Part shown: piece after piece, positions 1-13,900 of the stretch
Numbering within the stretch: the first letter of the stretch is position 1
Layout: each line of letters begins with the position of its first letter
DNA from: Stichopus chloronotus
Taxonomy: Eukaryota > Echinodermata > Holothuroidea > Aspidochirotida > Stichopodidae
Assembly: GCA_021234535.1 (NCBI GenBank)
Contig: CM037838.1
Location: 23,847,969 to 23,911,968, forward strand
Length of the DNA stretch: 64,000 nucleotides
Reading direction: 5' to 3'
Notes under the pieces: generated by a model
What the model was told of the DNA's origin: nothing
The model's database searches: none
The model's input: only the letters and a program-made list of their open reading frames with translations
Translations under genes and position numbers: made by a program

Positions 1-252
1 AAAACATCGATGTCACTTACCAATGTTAAACTCAGTAATTAAGAGGCAAATATAAAGGCTTAACAAAAGAAATACCGACACTGTACAACACTCCACGTCA
101 TCTGTTTTGCATTTTTCTCAAACTTTGAAAAGTCATGTCTCAAAAACTGTACAAGGAAAAGAAAAACTTCCGACTGATTTTTCAAGGTTTTACTTTGCAA
201 CTTCTGAATGAAGGGTGCTCTTTTCTCGAAGCATGTCTCACACAACCTTTAA
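1..252. mobile_element. TTAA-type MITE, family 1, cut by window edge
   Basis: Right part of the element seen complete at 21883-22451. The two align over most of this stretch, including the shared terminal motif ending in CCTTTAA (TTAA at 249-252). The ORF here is a shadow of that repeat. Confidence 0.6.
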
Positions 253-406
253 GCATTTTTCGAAGGAACCAAAATGTCGATAAGACTTGATGTCAATTCA
301 ACATAGAGATGACATGGTATACAGAGGAGTGAGGTAACACTATTAATAACCTCTTGAAGTTTAAAAACCAACTTCTCAGGAGGGTTTACTTAAATCAGTG
401 GCAGAA

Positions 407-430
407 AACAACAACAACAACAACAACAAA
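407..430. repeat. (AAC)n microsatellite
   Basis: About eight AAC units in sequence 3' of gene A. The rest of 253-1395 shows no gene. Confidence 0.8.
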
Positions 431-1395
431 AGGGATTTATGGATACACTCCGGTAATGGGGGAAGTACGTTACAGAGTAGCGGATCGTTGCATATTCATG
501 TCACTGTTTTTATCTCATTATTCACCGAGATATCATAGACCCTACATAGGCGATGCCCATACTGTCTCTATTTCCTTTCACATCACTACACATTTGTTAA
601 AATGTTTCGACTTTTCGATGTTTCGGATGTTTTAACTACATGGTAGTTCTGACTTCCTTACAGTTGTTGTTTTGAGCATCCCAAAACTTCGTACTTCTTC
701 TGATTTTTTTTTTATCTGCTTTAAGGATTTGGTAATTACGGTGGAGGAAAGAGGGCGTGAAAAAATCGTAGAGGAAGAGAGCTCAAAATTTCGAATTACT
801 ATCTCGAAAGTCGACTTAACATAGAGGGGACAAGAAAAAAAAATCTAGAGATTCCACCATCTCGAAATTCCGACTTACTATCTCAAAATTTTGACTTAAT
901 ATCTCGAAGATAAAAACATCATAAACTGCATTGTGCTTTGGGTAATAATACTTTTGACCAAAAAAAAAAACAATCTGAAGCGAAGATTATGAGGTCATAG
1001 TGATTGTCATAAAGCTGCAGTTCACAGAGGCAGATAGACTAATTTAAATGATCCTTTGAAAACACCAGCATTCGATAATTAAACAGAACTTACTTGAAAG
1101 CTCGGTGTAAGTTGCCACATTGACCAATCGGGACCCTCCCCAATTGACTGTGCAAATCCCTTTGGACTTTAACTGCCTTTGCATTGAGGACGTTCCTCGT
1201 ATCTAGCATTCGGCTGTAGCCTCAACACAGCAGAATTCAGAAATTCGTACTAATAAACGTTTTTCATTACTAATAAAAATAAATAAATTACAAAGTCATT
1301 AATAATTCAAACGAAATTAATTATTTGTTATGATGCCCGTCTCCAAAAGGCATTTGATTGGGCACACAATTGGCTCATCATATATATACTGTACT

Positions 1396-1458
1396 ATGAT
1401 CACACCAACCATTGATCTTGTCACCGCTTAAGATACAATCAATGGTTGGTGTGATCAT
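1396..1458. repeat. Perfect hairpin, 21-bp arms
   Basis: 1396-1416 is the exact reverse complement of 1438-1458, with a 21-nt spacer. It may be the tip of an unidentified transposon. The following 300 bp (1459-1760) carry short CCCATATG / GGGCCCAT-like motifs that also recur at 2340-2480. Confidence 0.85.
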
Positions 1459-3011
1459 AACACAGGAGTTTAGCAGTAGTGTAACATATTACCCACTGAA
1501 TTAACAGGGCGAGTAGATCTTTCATTTCGGAGGGAAAATATTTGATCCTACTCGCCAAATGGCTGATTTTAGGATGTTTGTCGGGGCCTCCCACCAAACA
1601 AAATATTTGGGATCCAGATGGGTATAACTGTACTGACATGTGATTTCCAGATGGGCAACCCATATGAGGCCCAGGGGAGATATAACTGGAACAGATATGG
1701 GACCCAACTGTCGTTTGCACCTTGGACCCAGTCTGGGTAATTGGGTTATACGGGCTGCACATGAGCTATCGTTAGAGTACTGTATCGTTGTCGTATGTCC
1801 ATTTATTTATAAGAGTGTTGTATAATACCTGCATTGAAAGGAATGAAAAGCAAAAAAAAAAAAAAAAGATTACTTTGTGCATATGCAGTCTATTGAGAAC
1901 TTGTGTATTTTCATACAAGATGGAAAAGTAAATGAATAAGTTTAGCTCAATGGAAAATATAAAAAATTATCGCAATAAAATTAATGTGGATCACAACCTC
2001 TTTAAAAATTTATTGTTAATCAACAACAATGATATTTGCACGAAACTCACGTTAGGTGCAGAATAACTCCCCCGATTTGTACAATTAACTTGAACCTTAA
2101 GACTTTCAATTACTGTAGCTGTAATTAATGGTTAATTAAATTAATAAATTGGGATAAAGTGACAAATATGAATATTAATGAGTACTCGTGAGAGCTATGT
2201 ACAGATGCAGACGTACTGATTTTACACAGAATAAAGAGTGCAACCTGATCAACAGGTTGAGCCCAAAGCACCAGTGTTATGTTAGGCCATGCACGAAATG
2301 AAAAAAAAACTTTCGTGTAGAAGTGGAATTAAAATTGCTCTCATTTAGACCAAATGAGGCCCATCTTGGTCATTTAAGGTTACAATGGTGCAAACGTACC
2401 CATATAATCCACATGACACCTATTTGTGACCCATGTGGCCCATATGGGCACCATCCTGCCCAATTGAAGTACATATGATTCTCAGATATTCTGCCTGCTG
2501 GCCTGTAACATATACCTTGAAAGAGCACTGTCTAACGAATAAATGCGATGTAATGCGATGTACGTTATCCGAACAGATTCACTACTATAAGGGACAAATA
2601 GTGACCTGCAATATCTTTCATGCAAGATCTTCTTAAAAGTAATATCACAAAGCTTTGTAGCTGATGGAACAATTTTTACCAGTTTAAATGGGGATGTCAC
2701 AACAGGGGAGATAGAATTCTGCTAGATACCGTAAGTCCGGTTTACGACAAATGGAAGGGAAACACGCCATGGAACTTCGCAATACACGTAGGTTAGGCTA
2801 AGGGAAGAAAAAAATAAGAACATTGATTGGGATGGTTCAATTGCCCAATCCTCTTTCCTTTCTTGGTTCATAGTTTATACAACTGTCACCAAAGTTTTCA
2901 CCTTTCCTGTTTGTCGTAGCTTTGGCTCTTGTTTTTTGTCAGTCTGTGTATTTTTTAATCTATTTTTTTCTGATGTGTTTTTAATACATTCCTGTTGTAC
3001 AATTCATTAAA

Positions 3012-3658
3012 TTAAAGGGGAAATCAGGGTTTATTTTCACAATTTATTTCACTAAAATTCCCCACCAGTATCGTGCAATGATTATAACTAACAAATATGA
3101 TCAAGATTATCTCAAAACATGTGGACAATTTCGAGAAACGAGGAGTCAAATTCACAAAAAATCGGTGAAGAATTCCGAAAGTCTGTAACATCCATATTCA
3201 TCAAATCAAATGTGAATATTCAATACTATCGCCTTTTCAAGGTATGAGGAGGTGTGGTTGAACAGTTTCATGCGTAGTCTACGTGTGCTGTATGTATCAT
3301 CAACTATCACCAAACTCATGTTTACTTAGCATTGCGCAATGCTCGAACAGCATAGGAACCGTAAACATTTCGGTTATGTTTATTCATATAACGTCATCTC
3401 AGTCTGTGATTGGTCATCGTATAGAGGAGGCTGTCTTGTCTTGTACATGTACGTTTATTTTTTTTTGTACCAAATATTACTATAAATATTAATACAAATA
3501 TTAAGAGTTCTCATTCAACAGTAATTAACGCAATAATTACCATTTCTTCTACCTTCAAACACCTCCCCAACGTCTCTATATTTCAGTGAACAATCACTTT
3601 AGAAAGAAAAATCAACTAAAGGTGAAGTTTCTCAGTCAAACCCCGATTTCCCCTTTAA
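3012..3658. mobile_element. TTAA-type MITE, family 2, copy 1
   Basis: 647 bp bounded by TTAA, with inverted termini TTAAAGGGGAAATC...GGGTTT at both ends (one mismatch within 20). A reverse-oriented copy lies at 45953-46565. TTAA ends suggest piggyBac-type mobilisation. No coding capacity. Confidence 0.8.
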
Positions 3659-4741
3659 GCATGACGCTGAAATTTGAGATAATTTGAAATAAAAGTTCTG
3701 CCAAAAGAAGGGGATCGAGGAATGCTATCCTGTCTTTTGGTGAAATCAGTGTCAGGAGGTCACAGGAGGTGTCAGGAGGTGACACTTCCCTGCTTTGAGA
3801 AGGGTAATGGGATGACTGCTGCACAGACTGTATACATATAAGATCGCAACAACATGCTCGCTTAAGGCACAACACACTCATGCAAGGTCGGTGTCTATAT
3901 AGTTGTTATTATTATGACTATATATTATTATTATTACTTTATTAGGACTATAGTCCTATTTACGTATGTTTTTATAGTTCGTAGTAGAATATGTATATTT
4001 AAACAAAGGCATATGTAGAATACAAAAATTATAGTATAATGACCGCATTCCGTTTTAACCACAAACACTTATACCAAACTGACCTAATCGGTTCGAAAGT
4101 TTTTAATCCCTCCGTACAAACCCGCTACAGCTATAAATCCATTTTTCAAAGTGCAGATCAAGCAAACCATCGATCTAATATATGTTTTGTCTTCATAAAG
4201 CTATTTCGTTGGCCGAGATTCTCGATGATACCTGAATATGGCTTTTGCCACTCTCGGTACAGGTTTAAAGGCAGCACGTCTTAAATCTTGTTGAAGTCAG
4301 AAATAAGGACGGTTCTGGAACGATTCACAAGAGCCTGCGGTCTAGAACCTAGACTAGAAATTGAAGCTACAACCGCTAGTAATCTGTGACCGCCAATGGT
4401 CACTCATGTTTGGTATGTTAGTATAATGCGACACTAGATACCGTACCCCCTGGAAATGTTTGTTGTAGGATGTGAGATCCTCGGGTCCAATGCATGGAAG
4501 GGGACATAGCAAATCATCTTACCCAGGAGAGACAATTTGACCCACTCCCTTTGTATCTCTAGCGCTGAACAATGTGATTTCCGGCACTCATTTTACAAAT
4601 TCAGACTCAACATTTTGAGTGCCTTAAATGTCGCCCTTTGGCTATAGTGCATACAACATTAAAAAATTCCCCGACCCCCACGTTGCAAGTTGGCAGTATA
4701 AAAATATGTTTTTTTTATATAATAAGCCGTAGAGTGATATA
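3659..4741. other. Sequence 3' of gene A, no gene seen
   Basis: Probably the 3' UTR and flank of gene A. It includes a short AGGAGGT(C/G) tandem at about 3753-3782 and an ATT-rich tract near 3905-3945. No conserved protein is recognised. Confidence 0.5.
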
Positions 4742-4950
4742 TCAAATAACTGTGTCTTTTGAGTTCAATTGTCTAAACCGTATCCCTGTAAATGACGGAC
4801 TGAATGGTAAACGTTGAATCCATTGGGTCTTCTTAATCCAGTCCATACCAAAAGGCAGATCGTAGCAACTTGTTCCTCCATCTTCATCTTCGTCAAGACA
4901 GCTGGCTGCCATCCGTTGCCTCCAATCTGTTCCTTTCTCCTCTGCCGTTC
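4742..4950 (-). CDS. SLC23A: Gene A coding exon 12 (C-terminus, stop)
   Basis: Residues 517-585 and TGA at 4742-4744. Encodes the cytosolic tail with [12 protein letters not shown] (human S-Y-D-F-P-I-G-M-G-I) and ends N-S-K-D-T-V-I. Acceptor CTAG. I could not assign a poly(A) signal; the nearest minus-strand AATAAA I noticed is about 0.8 kb downstream (3938-3943). Confidence 0.9.
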
Positions 4951-7900
4951 CTAGCAGTTCAAGTACAGGGACAATAATTATCTCCTTTAGATGTTATTAG
5001 GTTTAATGTTTACTTTGTTTAATGTCAAGAAATGAATCATAACAATGCAGCTTTGATTATACGCTATGCTGGTTTCATTTAAGAGAATATTTTCGTTGCC
5101 ATTTCAAAATGCAAGTCGACCTCTCACGTGGTACGAAACTCGAGATTCTCCTTTTGGGAACATAAATTCTCTCATTTTTCCTTCGACACCGTTTCCCAGA
5201 AAGTTAAAGTATGCCACTAGTCAGATATGCAAATTGGTATTGTCTTAAATTTCGAGACCGAGTTCCTAGACAATACCTCATCTGTGGGACTTTTTTATCA
5301 ATATACCACATATAAGCCGCCATCTTGTACCATTTAAATATTTTCGCCAAGCACGGTTCAGCTCAGCTCAAGTAAGGCATACAAAAGGTATTTAACTTAT
5401 ATAGCATCTATGGGCTTACCACGTTGTTTCATTTGTAACGTAAAAATTCACCTCTTGAGACTCACGGGCAGGGTTCGATGAGTAAGTGAGGGGGGGGGGG
5501 GCAGATTCTGTGTATCCATTTCCCTCTACTAAATGTCGGAAAGGCGCACAAGGTAAAACATTATAAGACTGAAATAACAGGAACATGTAAAATGAGACAA
5601 GTCCATTACTATTTTTGGCCTGAGTAGAATGGTAGGATTTATTCCATTCTCAAATTTTACGACCTTAAATTTTTACGTTTGTGAAAATTAACCCAACGTT
5701 CATCCCGTTTAAACGAATTCCGCCGACTGGCCATTTTCTCTTACTAGCAATGACCCACCCCTTGCTCACGCTATTTGCTCATGATGTTTAGATGTAATAA
5801 TGAATGTCGTTCTATGATCATGTACCAAAGGTGTTCGCTAAATTCCATTTTAATCTTTGCGCTCACAATCTTTACAGTGCTATATACTACTCACCATGTA
5901 CTATGTTATCTAGTATGCACGCAGTTACACCACCGATGAACATGCTACTTCCAAGAACGACGATCAATATCTGGTCAACGGCGATAGAACCTTTTGAAGA
6001 AAATATTAAACCTTCATATGTAAACATGATGCATATACATTTCAGGTGAATACCCCCCTCCTCTGTCAATACCCCCACCCCTCAATAAAAAAAAAGTAAT
6101 GTCCCTAAACCTTGTCTGGCCTCGGGGTAGTATGTTCTTGCTCCCCTTAGTACATGAAAGTGGGTACTTCTTAGCATGTGGAACGTTATTAGTTGAACAC
6201 CTGTGTAATACTTAAAGTTAAAATTACTATACCTGGAGTAGTGTAATTACATCTAAATCCTTTTCACCAAAACGTGCAAATTCCGCTTCCGATATCCTCC
6301 AAAATCTTTTCCGTACTTGGGTGACAATGTCACGTTCAAACGCGAATGCACACGATTTTTTTTTTATTTTGAAATAGTTTTAAAATCAGTATAACATCTC
6401 CGTTACGGTAATATGGCAGTAACGAGATGAAAAGATGGGTAACTCTATACTGACTCATTGACTCTCCTCAAAAATAACATTGTCGTACTGCAATATATTG
6501 GTAACTCTTAATCGGCTTTAGATGAACAGGTTTATCTTTCAAACAACTACTTCATTACAATGTTTAGGGTATATTGTGGACATAAATTTCACTTGGATAT
6601 TATTCATGCAGCTCCACTCGCTAGTAACAGATGCAAACCAAAGACGAAAGATTCAAAGACGAAATATTGCAATAACTTCGAAATAAAAGATCAATTAGCT
6701 TTAAACTCGAAGAAGATGATCTTGCTTTGCAAGTCACACTTTTGATATTCAGTTTCATGTAGCCTTATTGAAAAATTGTCTAAAAATTCGAGGGACTTTG
6801 TGTCACTGAGATATTCTTAATCTGGCAATGAACTCATTATGAGATTAAACTCATTGAAGAGATGGAGGTTGTGTGTGTTTCATTCGTTCGTGCGTTGATA
6901 CTGACAGCGGACCAAAGGTAGATAACACACCAGCCAGTGAAGGGCAAGTTGAAGCTGTAGCCCAGAACTTTGTTAGATGGGTCGTGAGGTCTGTATGCTG
7001 TAGGGGTAGGGTTGAGGGGTTATGAGTAGGACCAAAAATAAGTATCCAAAACAGTTCATAGCAAATCCTTCACTAACCTGTTTGAATACTTCCTGGGTGT
7101 GATTTAATGTAATGCGGTACACCTAACCCCACGAATATGGAAACACCAATGATGAAGAGATTCCTTGAAGCATCCACTTTGATGAAACTCAGATTAGCAA
7201 TACCAATCGCAGCAATCATTCCTATATATAGAGAGGTCAAGATATTTAATAAAAATGAAAAGGTTGCTGGGAAGGTCAGACTAAATTATTCAGCAGTAGG
7301 CATAAAATTCCTACAGAGGTTTAATTGTCGATAGAACAATGCTGGCAGTGCCATACTTTGAGAGCGCTTATTTGTTATTATTATTATTAATATCGCAATG
7401 AAATGCATCTTTCCCCACCACGTCTTGTATACGTAGACATGAATATTCTAATACGTTCTGTGAAGTATGTTATAATGAAGACTTTACCGATCGTGGTTGC
7501 CAATATTCCACCATATACTGGCGCTGGCATTGAAGCACAGAAAGCACTGAACTTAAAAAACAATGCACAGAGTAAACATAATCCTCCAACGACGTAGACA
7601 CTGGCACGACTGGCTATCTGTTGTTGAGAGAAAGAAAACTATCAAAATATCAAGATCATATGTGAACTTCACCATCTATATAGGTCAGCATCTATGAACA
7701 GAATTCACTACACAAAGCCAAATACACTCGTTGGTATTACAAGCAAGCGTTAATGTTCGTTTGTAAAGTGTTAAGGCAGGTGCAGAGTTTGAAGATAAAA
7801 TATGCAAATTTGAAAAGGAAAACATATACACATTAACCTAACCTAAGTCAAACTGATAATGGAAAATATGAGATGACATGACTTGCTAACTTCATTGTTC

Positions 7901-10900
7901 ATTTTTAAAGTATCGAGACACGTCATTTTGCAAGAAATAAAAAAGGATACTAAAACTGATGAAAGTATGGAAAAATGTGGGTGAAAAAAATTTACCTTAG
8001 TTAAGCTGATTATAGAGATATTTCCACTGTACGACGTGTAACCGAAGGGCGAGCCCCACAGTCCGGCAGCAACACATCCAACGCCTTCCATCATTATACC
8101 GCGGTTGATGGCATGTACCGGCGGTGGCGGTTTTCCAACGATGAGTGCGCATGCGTGGTAATCGCCTACCGACTCGACGATACTGGCAATAACACTGGAC
8201 GTCAGTCCAATAAACCCAGCTGCATTCACGGACGGTACACCGAACTGACCTGGATATCAAATTACGAGTATCTTTTGCAGGTCCATGTTGAACTGCCATA
8301 CTGAGTCTTAAACAGTTGCACCATAGAACACTTCATATCAATAAGTGTAGCGGCAGCTTTTGACCCTTTTGCTTAATGCTGATTTAATGGGATGTTTAAT
8401 GCTGACACAGTTACAAACAATATCAATCACTATTTTTTTTTTTTAAATACGCGGTAACAAGACTAACCAGGGAGAACTATCAATGCAACCAACAGATTTT
8501 TTTTTAATCAAGTTTGTATGTTCTCTTTAATTGTTTCACAGCGCCACCGCCATTTTCAACGATCCAATTTTATTTGCAGTTCAAGCATTCACTACTGTAT
8601 CAAACTACACATGAAGGTACAGCAGCATTTTACGTTGGAACACTTATTTCACACCATTTCAATTTGCCCATGCAGTTTCAAATGCGATGCTGACAGGAGC
8701 TGTCAAATTAAGACATCTTTTTTCCGGCTTACGAATTATTGATTATTAAGTATAATTAAGACGTGACTCTCAAGCAATTTCCAATTTACTGACTATTTAC
8801 TTCTGTGATACTGATCACGTGCAACTGCTGTTTCAAATTCAACCAATCACTGATGTGATGTTTATTGATGAGCACCTCCAAAAATACGTTCATGCAGACA
8901 ACACTTACTGGTGTTACACCGCTATTACACACATGAAGTATCTTTACAAGTGAGACGGAAGAACAATCAGAGCTAAGTTATAGACCCTCAGGAGCTAGTC
9001 ATTGTATTCAACGATTTGATTGTTTAAAACCTTCATAACGTTTGCCGTGTCAACAGAACCACAATAAAAAGACAATGACACTTGAAGTTACCGGGTGTAC
9101 GTCTATTTGTTATGATGGGAATAAAACAAGTGAAGAGATATATTCAAGAAGTGATTGAGTAAGGTGAATAACGTAAAAGTTACGTAGTCTATGTGGTTCA
9201 GACAGAAGTACAGTGATAATCTACTACAATACTGAAGGGGTTTATTTATATTGTAACGAAAAATAACTTGAGAGAGTGTAACGCAGAATCCGAATTTTAC
9301 TCATTTTCAAATAGGAATTGGCTTGCTAGGCTCATAATGTAGGTATCATATATCATAGTCACTACGTTTAAGACGCAAGTTACTGCTTTATCTGAGATAT
9401 GGGCACCTACAAACGATTTCCAAATAAACACATGAGTGCCTCAACTCTTTTCGACAATACCTTTTTTTCTTTGTTTATTTTCTTATTGTTGTTGCTGTTG
9501 TTGTTGTTTTTTCAGAACATTATTTTCCCAGAGACTTTTATTTCAGACAAGTGTCAATACGAATTAAACATCTAAATTTTTGTTTCAGTAAAACGGTCAA
9601 ATCTTTTCTAACTTGAAATCCTAGTACTTAAAATTAAAAACGCAAACACCTTATCCAAACCCCACAACTTCCCAGACGCCATGACTTACGTCTTTGCACT
9701 GTGCATACCTGGATATGGAATTCTAATCCACTCTGCATTTTTTATTTCTTCGCTATACAGATCAGTTCTGGCCAGGTACCCGTACGTTGACGAGTCCTCG
9801 GGGAAAGCCCCAACTGACGTCAGTATGTAACACAATAACCACGTAGTCGTTAAAGCCAGAAGCGCCTATGAAAAGAAAGCCGTGGTGATATCCAGTCTAA
9901 TTTACACAAAGACTTACCAGTGGACAAATCAGATTTGTAATGTCAGCATTCATTTAGGTTGTTAAACTATCTGAACCCCCCCCCCCCCCAACAAACATAT
10001 TTTCTGCTTTCATTTTTGTACATCGGCCTACCGTACATATTTTGCGAATATATCCTCTAGTTTTTATCTCTATAGATCCATGCTAAAATTTACATCTGGA
10101 AAATGACTTTTTTAAAATATATAAAATATCAACGTCGTGTTGTCTCGACTTTAGGATACTCACCGAAAATAGTGTAAATAAAGCAAATTTCCTCCCTCTG
10201 GGTAACGGAATACTGTATCTGCTCAAAAATTGGGAGTATAATATGATCTGAAAGATGCAACTGAAAGAACAGGAAGAAAGCGACAATTTTAGATAAAGCC
10301 AAGAACGTATACGTACAAGACAAAACTAAACAACACGACATTGGACAATTGAATACTGTTTAAAACTCATCTGGTACTCAGCAAGATTTCTCAGTTTCTT
10401 TTTTGTGTATTTTCCACAAAGTTCTTGTAGTTTCTAGATCAGGTAAAACGATATCGCCCGTCACGAAAATCCGTGGAATCGTTCACCTTACTGTTCAGAT
10501 AGTGTTTGTTATTTCAATGTCAAGGTTTCTATACTTACACGGTAGCTATGGCCCAATGTCCCCCACATGCATCCGAAGCGATAGGAATAATTGCTAAGCT
10601 GATCAAAAGTAAAGTTGTGCCAATTGTGATTGGTCGAACGAAGCGCAGTAACACGCCCACAAACCCAGTACAACCAATCAGGACCTGTACCAACGACGCT
10701 AGAGCGAGAGAACCTTGAATCTGAAACGACGAGGGTATAGTCAGAAAGTGAATGTAGCCTATTTCAAAATACATTACAACCAGACAAACAAGAAAGTAGG
10801 CCTAATCAATATTTAGAAAAAAACCGTTTATAGAATACCATTCACTCTGGTATCGTCTGCCTCTTGTCTCTACTTTTATAATAATAGATTTACTGTTTTT

Positions 10901-13900
10901 TTTTTGAAATCCTTCTCACGTTAGGATGAAATGACAATCACCCGACATCTTGGTCACGTACGTAATCTCGACTTTTTCTATACCTAACAACACATGCATA
11001 GGCCGATGATTGTCATAGTTCTAACGTAGTATGTTGGTTCTCCGAGGAGAATGTCAACAACAAATGAAGTGCTATCCCTTGAGCAGTTTTTTTTTTTTCA
11101 ACCAGGCTAGGTCAAGTGGTAAAATTCTCATATTGTCATTATATTCCACTTTTTTGATCCCATAAAGATGTTCCAAACTAGCACAAATTTTCATCTGTGG
11201 GCTGCAATTTACACAAATGAGGATAACGACAAAACTGGGGACTACTGTAGGATGACAACAGTTCGACGACAAATTTCGCAAATTTCTATACCGTGACGAA
11301 TGATTGTACGATTGCATGGATAGTCACATACGCTGGCCACTCGTTATTAACCCCGCCATTGTATATTTTAACGTTGTCAAGTGACGACATACCTGATTGC
11401 AAGCAGTTATTAGTGAATTTGGGAAAGCATAGCTAATTGACAGGTGAAACATACGACGCCATGATAGCTGAAGTCTTCCAACGTAGGAAATGCTTTTTGA
11501 CGGAAAGCTTTCAGATTAAACATTTGAAACTAATATTTTTGTTTCGTCACATCTCACCTGTTGCATCCTGTCCAGAGCAACATCTCTCACCTCTTGGCGT
11601 TCCACTGTAGTTGAATTTGCTGGTAGTGCAAAGAGTAAACGTTAGCAATATGATTACGCACGTAATAGCGTGTGTCCTTATCTACGGGAAGTTATTTAGA
11701 GTAAGACTGAGAAACTAATCTCCATGTTTAAGTTGCAGTTCCTTAAATTTCCACTATCAAATCTTCCCATAGTTAGAGAGCACAATAAGCAGTACAGGAT
11801 GTGGTTTTCTATATGCATATGTTGTTGCGGTTTACTAATTGATGATATTTACTCTTATGGCTTTTCACAAGTTTTCATAGACAATCGACTTTATAATAAT
11901 GGATACAGAGATATAGCATTACGTTGCAACGTTTTAGCCACCGTCACAAATCATATTTCGCCACACTCAGATATTGCAAAAAGCTATAGATTACTTTTTA
12001 CAAGATCAAATCTCATGATAGGTGTCCGAAACCGAACATTGTTTTCATTGTTACTTCATATCCAAAGATAGCACTTCGCCTAAACTTCGACTGCTATGCA
12101 CAGTACTGCGGTAGGCTCCGGAAATGCATCAATGCAACGCTTCTAAAGAACAGTACCCAATCAGTGTAATTGTAAGCATGTTATTACCTTATACTCTACA
12201 AAAGTAATAACAGGAAAGGATAAACTATATGTTGGTATTAAGACAACGGTACATGTGTAAAGTGATATCGTCACATCTTAGTACACTTACCCGTTAAAGG
12301 TGGGGGACACGGCCCCTGTACACCAAGGAAGACTATTGATGAGATGATGTAAGCTGAGCTAGGTCCTTGAATTATAGGTAGCCTAAAAACACAAGCAAAC
12401 AAACAGATATGTATCGAAAATACCAGGAAACGATGAATATAAGAGCGATGTGGAAGCAATGACGTCTTAATGACATAGATAGTTTTTGTATCAGTAAACT
12501 GTCCATGGTACGCTTACGCTATCGGTCTTTAACTTGTTTCGAGATCTTATAAAGGAGCAAATTATATCTTGTGACTGCTAGGTTATTATCCATAGTTTGG
12601 TCTCGTCTGTGGAGTTCCTGACATTCACGTCCCGTAAAGCCCAGTATTTCACGGTACGCTCCGCGTCAACCGATTTGCTGCTCCGCTTTGATAGTGCTAC
12701 CCACAGTGCGCTTAAAGGGCGTTTTGCCCTCAGGCCAGGTTCCCACCGCTGCTGAAAAACCCGGATAGTGGCTTCATATGTCATATCGATGACGTATAAG
12801 CAAAATATGTCCCCAATCATTAGACAATGGCGGTACTATGGTAATTTTGTATACATTCTATTCACATTCATCTTCTGCCTAAATAAATAAGGAAAGTATT
12901 TTCTTTTTCGAATTTTTGCTGAGGGATTTGAACCACTTTCCATGACACGTTTTCCTGGAAATTCCTATATATGCGTTACCATTTTTCATAGATGTACTAA
13001 CGCACTGTAGCCCTACGCTTAGAAAGTAATCCCATTCATTAATTAGCAACAAACAAATTTCTCCAAAACCTCTCAGAAGAAAAAAAAATTCAGGAGTCTC
13101 TACGCCTATGCGCTCAGCCCCAAATATTTGCAAAGTAGTCAAAGAAAATGAAAAAGGATGAGTAATTCATTATGATTCTTGTATTACCTCAGCTCCCATC
13201 TGATATGTATTTACCGTACCATTTTTCATAGATTGATTTTTACATGAATTGAGAAATGCAGACATGGTATCCGTACTTCAAGGCTGTCTATATGCAACTT
13301 AGTACGGCCGGGAAATGCTATTTCCGTCATCTGGGAGGTTTGAAAAGCCTAAAATTTCCTTGCAACGCTTCGCGCCAACTGATAGTGGCTTTCCACTTAA
13401 ATAGTCCCGTCACACATGCCCCCAGGCGAGCATCCGTCCCCAGTTAAAATCTATGGACACGTTCCCACGAAATGTCCTTTCATAAACTTTAACAGTATGT
13501 GCATTTAATCACTAGACCCTGGCGACCAGCACCTCTCAATCATCAAATTTATGATTTGTCTTAAAATATGCAATATCTGGCCAGTTTTGTCCCTTTCAAT
13601 ACCATTCGAAAATACAGAAGCATCATTCAAATGCTCACAATCCTGCAAATACCCCAGAGCATCCGGGGTTTTTCTTCTGATCACGTTAATGGACGTTACC
13701 CATGACGCCAGATGAAAAACCGGCTTGTCTTATATTGGCCTGTACCCAAAGCCATCATAAAGTGCAGTGCGTAGACCACTGCTGGGGCAGAAACTAATGA
13801 TCCTTCAAACCATTCAGTTAGTAAAACATGCCCCCCCCCCCCCGCACACACACACACGCACATTTTAATTTGGATTGACGCCCCGGTGGCGGATCCAGGA

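Noticed and set aside
8113..8304. Plus-strand ORF over gene A exon 8 (similar shadows over other exons)
   Set aside because: Antisense shadow of a strongly conserved exon.
12578..12820. GC-richer 80-codon ORF in gene A intron 2
   Set aside because: No family recognised; could be a SINE or transposon piece, but not supported as a gene.
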